From: Verrucomicrobiota bacterium
Lineage (GTDB): Bacteria > Verrucomicrobiota > Verrucomicrobiia > Chthoniobacterales > UBA10450
DNA: 5,098 nt
NCBI GenBank assembly: GCA_003218815.1
Contig: QHON01000146.1
Span: 1 to 5,098, forward strand
Direction: 5' to 3'
Below the pieces are notes generated by a model, which was given only the letters and a program-made list of their open reading frames with translations, did not search any database and was not told the origin of the DNA. A program made the translations under genes and the position numbers. Within the stretch, counting starts at the first letter, position 1, and each line of letters begins with the position of its first letter. Below, one piece after another: positions 1-5,098 of the stretch.

Positions 1-86
1 TGTCAAGCAATCTTCCGCGCCACTGCATTTTCGCTTTCATCGCCAGACTGACATCACTATGATGGCCTTCGAAACCAACAAAACCA

Positions 87-737
87 ATGAATAGAACCTT
101 CTCGCGCGGTTTCACAATGATCGAATTACTTCTCGTAATCGCGGTCATCGGCGTTCTCGCCGCGATCGCCTACCCGGTTTTCATCGGTATTCTGGAGCGC
201 GCGAAAGCGACCAAGGACATGAACAACCTGCGCCAGATCGGAATCGCCACGCAGTTATATCTGAATGACAACGATGGCGCCCTATTCTCAACTGCTACCT
301 CGTGGATGTCGCAACTGCATCAAACGAAATATCTTTCGAGCTGGAATGTTTTTCAATCGCCGTTTGATACACGGCCGCCTTCCGAGTTGGGTGATGTAAG
401 CACGCCAATTAGCTACGGGATAAATGGCACCGCCAATTTGGTCGGAACGTCTGTCGATAAAATTTCCCAACCGACCATTTTTATATTGTTCGCCCCGGCT
501 CAAGCTTCAACGGCAACCGTGACTTTCCAAGGCACGGCCCTTACTGGTTTGCCGGGGGTCACAGTTCTCCAGGCGGCGAGCGCCCCCGGTGGAGCTGCCC
601 TGGGAGGCACGCATAGTTCCCGCAGGAAGGTCAACGCGCTCTTTGCTGATCTGCATTTGGAGAACATGGAGTGGAGCGTGTTTACCAATACTCCAGCCGG
701 GAGCGATCCATCCGTCGCTCAACGCTGGACTCCGTAA
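87..737 (+). CDS. Prepilin-type N-terminal cleavage/methylation protein (type II secretion pseudopilin / type IV pilin-like)
   Basis: A 216-residue pilin-like protein, expected to be cut by prepilin peptidase and assembled into a pseudopilus or pilus at the inner membrane. Residues 1-8 form a short basic leader ending in Gly8. Cleavage there gives a mature Phe1, and Glu13 becomes the conserved Glu at mature position 5 (motif G-FTMIE). Residues 14-35 are the hydrophobic helix. Residues 58-64 (YLNDNDG), 91-94 (SPFD) and 109-114 (SYGING) match features common in pseudopilins of Planctomycetes and Verrucomicrobia. The tail has His176 and then LFADLH at 185-190, a degenerate form of the H-X9-DG motif (11 residues between, Leu instead of Gly). 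The ATG at 87 is chosen because it puts the leader at normal length and an in-frame TGA lies at 60-62. No Shine-Dalgarno is seen. TATGAT at 58-63 could be a -10 box, but its -35 partner (TTTCAT, 35-40) is weak. aroB follows after 11 bases. The family is sure; the exact role is not known. Confidence 0.88.
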   Translation: MNRTFSRGFTMIELLLVIAVIGVLAAIAYPVFIGILERAKATKDMNNLRQIGIATQLYLNDNDGALFSTATSWMSQLHQTKYLSSWNVFQSPFDTRPPSELGDVSTPISYGINGTANLVGTSVDKISQPTIFILFAPAQASTATVTFQGTALTGLPGVTVLQAASAPGGAALGGTHSSRRKVNALFADLHLENMEWSVFTNTPAGSDPSVAQRWTP

Positions 738-748
738 ACGCCTGATCC

Positions 749-1813
749 GTGATCTCGGTTGAAGTGCGAGCCGGTCCGCGCCGCTACGATGTGCTGATCG
801 AAGCGGGCTTGCTCGCCAGCGCCGGCGCGTTCGTGAAGAAACGATTGCACGGCCCTTGTTGCGCCCTCATCTCAGACTCAAATATCGCCCCGCTGTTTGG
901 TGACCGCGTCAAACAAAGCTTACTGTCAGTTGGTTTCCAGCCAACGCCGGTTACGATTCCGGCAGGCGAGCAATCGAAGACGCTTGCGCAAGCAGATGCG
1001 ATTTGCGATCAGATGATCGCCGCCGGTTTGGATCGACAATCGTTCGTTATCGGTCTTGGGGGCGGCGTGATTGGCGATATTTCGGGATTCGTCGCGGCGA
1101 TTTTCCTTCGTGGGATTCCACACGTGCAGATTCCAACCACGCTGCTCGCGATGGTGGACAGCTCAATCGGCGGGAAGACCGGGGTGAATACGCGCGACGG
1201 GAAAAATCTGATCGGCGCCTTTCATCATCCGGCGCTCGTGATTGACGATATCGACGTTCTTAAGACACTGCCACGACGCGATTTCAACCAAGGCTTCGCG
1301 GAGATCATCAAGCATGCCATCATCGCCGATGCGGAAATGTTTATGGGGCTTAGAGATGTCGATCCCGAAAACCTCGCGCCTCTTATCCACCGCAACATCG
1401 AGTTAAAGTCGAAAATCGTGGCGAAAGACGAGCGTGATCGCACCGGCGAACGCGCGCTTCTCAATTTCGGTCACACTGTTGGTCACGCGATCGAGCGCGC
1501 TGGTGATTACAAAAGATTTCTCCACGGCGAAGCGATCAGCCTTGGAATTATCGCAGCCTGCGATGTCTCGATGAAAAAAGCAGGGCTACTGCGCGATCAG
1601 CGCGATGCAATTGCCAATCTTTTGCGGCAGTTCGATTTGCCGACGCAATTGCCGAAAGATTTTCCGCGGGAAAGGATTTTCAAGGCGCTTCCTTACGACA
1701 AGAAATTCGAGCGCGGCAAAATTCGGTTCGTCGTTGCGCCGCGAATTGGCGCCGCGCACGTGACGACAGATGTGACAATGGATGATATCCAGAAAGCAGT
1801 TGATGCGTTGTAG
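749..1813 (+). CDS. aroB: 3-dehydroquinate synthase
   Basis: Second step of the shikimate pathway: converts DAHP to 3-dehydroquinate in the cytoplasm, using NAD+ and a divalent metal (usually Zn). The 354-residue length is normal for bacterial AroB. Visible motifs are PAGEQSKTL (71-79), the glycine-rich NAD-binding GGGVIGD (104-110), IPTTLLAMVDSSIGGKTGVN (128-147), KNLIGAFHHP (152-161), FAEIIKH (183-189), NFGHTVGHAIE (239-249) and HGEA (259-262). By homology the metal ligands are Glu185, His242 and His259, with His246 also in the active site. All are present, so the enzyme should be active. Translation starts at GTG 749, the first start codon after an in-frame TGA at 743-745; a second GTG at 764 would shorten it by only five residues. 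There is no clear ribosome binding site, so coupling to the prepilin 11 bases upstream is plausible. The last codon and the TAG stop lie in the arm of a palindromic repeat. Confidence 0.97.
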   Translation: MISVEVRAGPRRYDVLIEAGLLASAGAFVKKRLHGPCCALISDSNIAPLFGDRVKQSLLSVGFQPTPVTIPAGEQSKTLAQADAICDQMIAAGLDRQSFVIGLGGGVIGDISGFVAAIFLRGIPHVQIPTTLLAMVDSSIGGKTGVNTRDGKNLIGAFHHPALVIDDIDVLKTLPRRDFNQGFAEIIKHAIIADAEMFMGLRDVDPENLAPLIHRNIELKSKIVAKDERDRTGERALLNFGHTVGHAIERAGDYKRFLHGEAISLGIIAACDVSMKKAGLLRDQRDAIANLLRQFDLPTQLPKDFPRERIFKALPYDKKFERGKIRFVVAPRIGAAHVTTDVTMDDIQKAVDAL

Positions 1814-1858
1814 CCGTGGTCGCTGACCGCGGGCGGGATCAACGATCCCGGCTACAAC
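1807..1858. repeat. REP-like compound palindrome overlapping the aroB stop codon; possible bidirectional terminator
   Basis: A 52-bp element with perfect 10-bp outer arms, GTTGTAGCCG (1807-1816) and CGGCTACAAC (1849-1858). Inside are two further hairpins: CCGTGGTC/GACCGCGG (1814-1821 with 1825-1832, loop GCT, one T-G pair) and CGGGATC/GATCCCG (1834-1840 with 1844-1850, loop AAC). The outer arms and inner stems share a few bases, so the element can fold either as a cruciform-like three-stem structure or as two separate hairpins. It lies between convergent aroB and the amidase gene, the usual place for REP-type sequences. There is no T-run on either side, so it is not a classical intrinsic terminator. 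Whether other copies exist in the genome cannot be seen from here. Confidence 0.75.
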
Positions 1859-1870
1859 AGGCGCTTGAGG

Positions 1871-3166
1871 TCAACCGCCGCTACCTCGCGCCCTGGAATA
1901 ATAATCGACTAATCCATCCACCACGCTGTCGGCGTATTCGCGAAAAATACTCTTGCGCTCGGTGCCGTTCACGCTTCGTGTTCCTTCGTAATCGCCAGCC
2001 TGGATACGCGCGAAAGCATCATTGCTATTCATGACATAAGGCTCACAATAGACGACCGGACAACGATAAAGCCGCGTCGCGAGCAAGTTGCGCGCATAAA
2101 CGTAACCGCTCGTGCCGACTTTGGTCGTGCTGTTCGTGGTCGGGTATTCATAGGGAGGCAACTTAGTCTCGCGAGCCATTGCGCCAGCAATTGTGTCGGC
2201 GAGCGGTAGCTCCTCATCGTAGGCGCGGCTCAAGAGCCGGCGAATCATTTCAAAGCGCTCATCATCGAGTTCCAATTCGTCTTTCAAATAAGAACCGTTC
2301 ACGAGCAGATGAAGGTGATTTTTGTCCGTCAATGTCGGGTGATTCGGATCGCCCCAGCCTTCAGCATTCAAATGCAAGCAAAGCACGAGATCGGGATGTA
2401 GTTTCGTGTTCACCAACACGGCGCGACGGCGGATTTCGCTGTAGCGGTAGAACAAAATTTGGCTCTGCCAGCGAATCGTTTGCTCTTTCTCCGGATCATT
2501 TGGATCGAGCACATCCGTCCGCGGTTGCGGCACGCCATTTTTAATCAGAATTCTTCTCGCGAGTTGCTTGAAATCGTCGGGGCGTTTCGGCGTAATTGGT
2601 TCGTTGCTGTTTCGGACAAAGAAGACTTTCGCACCCAATTTTCGGAGGCGCGGCGCCAACAGCCGGGCCACCCGCAACGTCAAATCGCCTTCCTCCACCG
2701 GCGCGCTGTCGCCGACTTGAAACCAGCGCTCCTCCATTTTGGCCCACGTGCCGCCGAGGTGCCCCGGATCGAGCGCGATGCGCAAACCGGAGAGCGGTTT
2801 CTCTGGTTTTGCGGGCGCCAGGGACTTAGGGAGACGCCAGAGACGTGGCACCGGCTCGCGCGACGCTTCGTCTTGGGCGAAGCGCAAGGTGAAGAACTTT
2901 TGCGCATTGCGGTTCGTCAAAATCCGCGCGCTCTTCTCATCTATCGCAATCAAGTCCGGCGCGAAACCGTGAGTGCAATAAACGTTATTAATCAATCTGG
3001 CGAACTCATCATGGGTAATTGTTTCCTGATATTTTTCCAGCACGTTCCAGCTGGGATGTGCACCCAAAATTCCGAGGCTGTCCGCAGCGTTGCTGGCGGG
3101 CGGTAAGATCGACAAATGAACTGCGATAATCGCGAGGAATCGTCGCGCTTGCTTGAACTGAAACAT
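1871..3166 (-). CDS. Secreted N-acetylmuramoyl-L-alanine amidase (Amidase_3 family)
   Basis: A 431-residue exported zinc amidase predicted to cut the bond between N-acetylmuramic acid and L-alanine in peptidoglycan, for cell separation or wall remodelling. Residues 1-27 look like a Sec signal peptide: basic start, hydrophobic FLAIIAVHLSIL, and a possible cut after SNA. Residues 30-126 have no domain I recognise. The Amidase_3 domain begins at LRIALDPGHLGG (128-139). Likely zinc ligands are His136, Glu159 (VEEGDLTL) and His265 (LHLNA); the catalytic Glu is Glu375 in CEPYVMN. Compared with compact family members the domain is long: about 50 extra residues (roughly 193-243) precede RRRAVLVN, and another stretch follows HLNA. 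I see no LysM, SPOR or AMIN domain. The gene is convergent with aroB and divergent from the YmdB-like gene. A GGAA at 3184-3187 is too far from the ATG to be a normal ribosome binding site. Family assignment is strong; the exact cellular role is open. Confidence 0.9.
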   Translation of the reverse strand: MFQFKQARRFLAIIAVHLSILPPASNAADSLGILGAHPSWNVLEKYQETITHDEFARLINNVYCTHGFAPDLIAIDEKSARILTNRNAQKFFTLRFAQDEASREPVPRLWRLPKSLAPAKPEKPLSGLRIALDPGHLGGTWAKMEERWFQVGDSAPVEEGDLTLRVARLLAPRLRKLGAKVFFVRNSNEPITPKRPDDFKQLARRILIKNGVPQPRTDVLDPNDPEKEQTIRWQSQILFYRYSEIRRRAVLVNTKLHPDLVLCLHLNAEGWGDPNHPTLTDKNHLHLLVNGSYLKDELELDDERFEMIRRLLSRAYDEELPLADTIAGAMARETKLPPYEYPTTNSTTKVGTSGYVYARNLLATRLYRCPVVYCEPYVMNSNDAFARIQAGDYEGTRSVNGTERKSIFREYADSVVDGLVDYYSRARGSGG

Positions 3167-3207
3167 CCGCGTTTGGATTTCGGTTCCTTTAATACGATGC
3201 TCGCAGA
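3167..3207. promoter_or_regulatory. Divergent intergenic region between the amidase and YmdB-like genes
   Basis: Only 41 bp separate two divergent start codons, so at least part of both promoters must lie here or inside the opposite gene. The A/T-rich core at 3188-3194 reads TTTAAT (a fair -10) toward the phosphoesterase gene and TATTAA toward the amidase gene. I found no convincing -35 box at the right distance in either direction. The promoter role is inferred from gene layout, and exact sites are not assigned. Confidence 0.3.
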
Positions 3208-4062
3208 ATGCTAACGGTTCTTTTTCTCGGCGACATCGTGGGCGAGCCAGGGCGCAACGCTGTGATCGGCCGGTTGCCGCAGCTTAAGGAAAAGCAGGCA
3301 TTGGATTTCATCATCGTCAACGGCGAGAACGCAGCAGGCGGCCGAGGGATTACGGGCAAAATCACAATCGAACTTTTGCGCGCCGGCGTTTCAGTCGTCA
3401 CGACTGGCGACCATATTTGGGACCAAAAAGATATCATCAAATTTCTCGATCTTGAACCGCGCCTGCTCCGCCCACTGAATTATCCCGACGGCGCGCCTGG
3501 CAGCGGATCAATCGTACTCGAAACGGCGAAGGGCAAAATGGGCGTGGTCAACGTCCAAGGGCGAACATTCATGCAGCCGATTCTGGAGAACCCATTTCGC
3601 GCCGTGGAAGCAACGGTGATGAAGATGCGCGAAGAAACCACCAACATTATTGTGGATGCACATGGCGAGACCACGAGTGAGAAAATCGCGCTCGGCCGGT
3701 TTCTCGATGGCAAGGTCTCGGCTGTAATTGGCACTCACACGCATGTGCAGACAGCGGACGAACAAATCTTTCCTGGTGGGACAGCGTTCATGTGCGACGC
3801 GGGAATGTGCGGGCCGGTGAATTCGATTCTTGGCCGCGCGATTGAACCGATTATGAACCGCTTCGTTTCGAATCTGCCGGCATCGTTTCCAGTCGCTTCC
3901 GGAGAGGTTCGGCTGCGGGGCGCGCTAATCGAGATCGACGAAACGACCGGTCGCGCTCTGCGGATCACGCGCGTCGATGAGCCGGGACCAGGTAATTCCG
4001 CTTCACAAGAGCCCGAGCCAAAGATCGACATTGAACAAGCGCCATCTCCGGAACAAATCTAA
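3208..4062 (+). CDS. ymdB: YmdB-type metallophosphoesterase (TIGR00282 family; 2',3'-cyclic nucleotide phosphodiesterase-like)
   Basis: A cytoplasmic dimetal phosphoesterase. Bacillus subtilis YmdB hydrolyses 2',3'- and 3',5'-cyclic nucleotides and affects biofilm and motility decisions; the role here is inferred by family only. The metal-centre motifs are in order: LGDIVG (Asp9), VNGENAAGG (Glu40, Asn41), TTGDHIWDQKDI (Asp68, His69), DAHGETTSEK (His152) and GTHTHVQTADE (His177, His179). The family's usual GNH is GDH here, so a neutral Asn ligand becomes Asp68. MCDAGMCGP (195-203) and SILGR (206-210) also fit the family. The core ends near residue 258. A tail rich in Pro, Glu and Ser (about 259-284) makes it some 20 residues longer than B. 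subtilis YmdB (264). The ATG at 3208 gives the normal family N-terminus; an upstream ATG at 3197 is out of frame. No Shine-Dalgarno is visible. The gene diverges from the amidase; the TPR gene follows after 75 bp on the same strand. Confidence 0.92.
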   Translation: MLTVLFLGDIVGEPGRNAVIGRLPQLKEKQALDFIIVNGENAAGGRGITGKITIELLRAGVSVVTTGDHIWDQKDIIKFLDLEPRLLRPLNYPDGAPGSGSIVLETAKGKMGVVNVQGRTFMQPILENPFRAVEATVMKMREETTNIIVDAHGETTSEKIALGRFLDGKVSAVIGTHTHVQTADEQIFPGGTAFMCDAGMCGPVNSILGRAIEPIMNRFVSNLPASFPVASGEVRLRGALIEIDETTGRALRITRVDEPGPGNSASQEPEPKIDIEQAPSPEQI

Positions 4063-4065
4063 AGA

Positions 4066-4083
4066 GTTGCCCTTGCGGCCAAC
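4066..4083 (+). terminator. Weak hairpin just after the ymdB-like stop codon
   Basis: GTTG (4066-4069) pairs with CAAC (4080-4083), and CC (4071-4072) with GG (4077-4078), around a TTGC loop with one C-C mismatch. It starts four bases after the TAA. No T-run follows, so it may only slow or weakly stop transcription. It could also be chance. Confidence 0.22.
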
Positions 4084-4137
4084 TATTCGTGGCCTGAACT
4101 TCGAATTCTCCAAAAAGACCAACGTCCAATAGAAATT

Positions 4138-4746
4138 ATGAAACGATATTCTGCTCTCACTCTAATCACGGCTCTAGCGGTTTGCGTCTCGCAATTCGCT
4201 CAGGCGCAAGGCAACAAAGAAGCATCCAAGTTCGCCCGGGAAGGTGCGGAGGCGTCCAAGAATCAAGACTGGAACAAAGCCATCGAGGCGTTTCGTAAAG
4301 CGACGGATCTCGACCGCAAATTCGCGCCGAATCTCGCCATCGCCTATCAACAGCGCGGATTCGCCTCTGCCAACGAACAGAGCTTTGAGGACGCCATTCG
4401 CGATTTCAGCGAGGCGCTCAAAATCAATTCGCGAGACGCGCGCATTTATGAACAGCGCGCAGCGGTGGAGATGAAAATGCATGATTATGACAAAGCGGTG
4501 GCCGATTATTCCGAGGCGATCACGCTCAAGCCGAATGAAGTCCGTTATTATCTTTATCGCAGTTACATCTACGAATTGAAAGACGACGTAAAAAATTCGA
4601 TGGCCGATACGGAGAAAGCTCTAAAGCTCGATCCCAAGAACACGGAAGCAAAAGGCCGTAAGGCCCGGTTGGAAGCAAAGCAATCGGCAGCATTGCCGCC
4701 GGTCAATTCACCGCAGCCGGCGCCAGCGGCCTCGAAATCTCCTTAA
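4138..4746 (+). CDS. Exported tetratricopeptide repeat (TPR) protein
   Basis: A 202-residue protein with a Sec signal peptide (Lys2-Arg3, hydrophobic core about 6-18, likely cut after AQA at residue 23), so probably periplasmic. About four TPR units follow at roughly 28-61, 65-99, 100-133 and 134-168. Each has the spaced small and aromatic residues of the family, for example DWNKAIEAFRKATDLD, SFEDAIRDFSEALKIN, DYDKAVADYSEAITLKP and VKNSMADTEKALKLDP. TPRs form helical hairpin scaffolds that bind partner proteins. There is no catalytic domain, and the partner is unknown. After a short helical stretch the protein ends in a Pro/Ala-rich tail (184-202), likely flexible. The ATG at 4138 gives a proper signal peptide. 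The bases before it are A/T-rich without a Shine-Dalgarno. The gene stands 75 bp after the ymdB-like gene and converges on infC, so it may be transcribed alone or by read-through from ymdB. Confidence 0.88.
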   Translation: MKRYSALTLITALAVCVSQFAQAQGNKEASKFAREGAEASKNQDWNKAIEAFRKATDLDRKFAPNLAIAYQQRGFASANEQSFEDAIRDFSEALKINSRDARIYEQRAAVEMKMHDYDKAVADYSEAITLKPNEVRYYLYRSYIYELKDDVKNSMADTEKALKLDPKNTEAKGRKARLEAKQSAALPPVNSPQPAPAASKSP

Positions 4747-4751
4747 CTGCC

Positions 4752-4771
4752 CCGCGAGACGTAGTCCGCGG
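4752..4771. terminator. GC-rich hairpin between convergent TPR gene and infC; possible bidirectional terminator or half-repeat
   Basis: CCGCG (4752-4756) pairs with CGCGG (4767-4771), and GAC (4758-4760) with GTC (4764-4766), around a GTA loop. One A (4757) is bulged. The eight-pair stem lies five bases after the TPR stop codon and 11 bases from the infC stop. No T-run follows in either direction. Its stem, 3-nt loop and flanks resemble the first hairpin of the palindrome at 1807-1858, which is also placed between convergent genes. Confidence 0.42.
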
Positions 4772-4782
4772 CTCCTTTACGA

Positions 4783-5098
4783 TCACGTCCCATTCGGTGA
4801 AACAGAAATTTCGTTCTCGGCTGTTTTAGGCTGCGGTGCAAATCGCCTTTTCCGCCGGTTCGCCGGCAGTGGAGAGAGCGTCATGCTCACATTTCGGCCG
4901 GTGATTTTCGGCTCCGTTTCCACTTGCGACATGCCAGAGAGATCGTCGCGCACTTTCTCCATCAGTTGCAGGCCAAATTCCTGGTGCGCCATTTCCCGTC
5001 CGCGAAATTGGAGCTGGACCCGATCTTTATTTCCCCGATCAAGGAATTCTTCACCATGACGGATTTTCGTCAGATAATCGTGATCGTCGATGTTGACC
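4783..5098 (-). CDS. infC: Translation initiation factor IF-3, C-terminal part (5' end beyond window)
   Basis: IF-3 binds the 30S ribosomal subunit, blocks early 50S joining and checks start-codon and initiator tRNA pairing. The open frame runs from the right edge to the TGA at 4783-4785 and shows 104 residues. They begin VNIDDHDYLTKIRHGEEFL and contain the conserved FRGREMAH block (visible residues 31-38), followed by QEFGLQLMEKVRDDL and the end of the domain, GRNVSMTLSP. This is most or all of the C-terminal ribosome-binding domain; the N-terminal domain, the linker and the start codon (often a rare AUU in infC) are outside the window. After LSP there are 28 more residues with a basic RRKRR cluster, which E. 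coli IF-3 lacks. An internal ATG at 4992 lies inside the conserved domain and is not the real start. The gene is convergent with the TPR gene, so rpmI and rplT do not follow it directly as in many bacteria. Confidence 0.95.
   Translation of the reverse strand, partial: VNIDDHDYLTKIRHGEEFLDRGNKDRVQLQFRGREMAHQEFGLQLMEKVRDDLSGMSQVETEPKITGRNVSMTLSPLPANRRKRRFAPQPKTAENEISVSPNGT

Noticed and set aside
35..63. Possible sigma70-type promoter for the prepilin gene (TTTCAT, 17 bp, TATGAT)
   Set aside because: The -10 is good but the -35 matches only three of six bases. It is mentioned with the gene but not called as a feature.
2..94. An open frame running in from the left edge and ending at TAG 92-94, overlapping the prepilin start by eight bases (ATGAATAG)
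   Set aside because: About 30 residues are visible with no family motif. It could be the end of an upstream gene, but a frame this short is often open by chance, so I do not call it.
1807..1858. tRNA or riboswitch, suggested by the cloverleaf-like fold
   Set aside because: The element is too short for a tRNA, has no T-loop or acceptor signature, and sits after a stop codon between convergent genes, where a riboswitch would have nothing to control.
1816..2034. A + strand frame starting in the palindromic repeat and running into the amidase 3' end
   Set aside because: It begins inside a structured repeat and is antisense to the amidase gene, with an Arg-rich composition and no domain.
2459..3106. 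A 215-codon open frame on the + strand across from the amidase gene
   Set aside because: It lies entirely antisense to a gene with clear family motifs. Its translation is rich in Arg and shows no recognisable domain, so it is a shadow frame.
4174..4482. A 102-codon open frame antisense to the TPR gene
   Set aside because: The opposite strand has a clear signal peptide and TPR repeats. The antisense product resembles nothing I know.

Overview
The window holds six protein-coding genes, five complete and one cut by the right edge, plus a compound palindromic repeat and a few short hairpins. I see no tRNA, rRNA, CRISPR array or transposase. The genes look like ordinary chromosomal genes of a moderately GC-rich Gram-negative-type bacterium. 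The best guess for lineage is Verrucomicrobiota (Chthoniobacterales-like). This is an inference from the style of the prepilin (short N-methylated pseudopilin with YLNDNDG, SPFD and SYGING segments and a degenerate H-X9-DG tail), from an intergenic palindrome built on TTGTAGCCG/CGGCTACAA arms, and from the general lack of Shine-Dalgarno sites. No phylogenetic marker was compared.

Left part (1-1858, + strand): a type II secretion/type IV pilin-like prepilin (87-737) is followed after 11 bases by aroB, 3-dehydroquinate synthase of the shikimate pathway (749-1813, GTG start). The close spacing suggests one transcript. The aroB stop codon lies inside the left arm of a 52-bp palindrome (1807-1858), which fills most of the gap to the convergent gene that follows.

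Middle (1871-4062): a secreted N-acetylmuramoyl-L-alanine amidase of the Amidase_3 type (minus strand, 1871-3166) diverges from a YmdB-type metallophosphoesterase (plus strand, 3208-4062). They share a 41-bp intergenic region.

Right part (4063-5098): a small exported TPR protein (4138-4746) converges on the 3' part of infC (translation initiation factor IF-3, minus strand, 4783 to beyond the right edge). A short hairpin lies between them and resembles one half of the 1807-1858 repeat. The infC fragment includes most or all of the C-terminal ribosome-binding domain and a basic tail of 28 residues.

Functionally this is a mixed housekeeping and envelope neighbourhood: aromatic amino acid synthesis, cell-wall cleavage, translation initiation, and exported or pilus-like proteins. 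I found no clear sign of a new multi-gene system. The most interesting points are the stop-codon-bearing palindrome with its possible half-copy, the separation of infC from a downstream rpmI-rplT, the Asn-to-Asp change at a metal-ligand position of the YmdB homologue, and the enlarged amidase domain.
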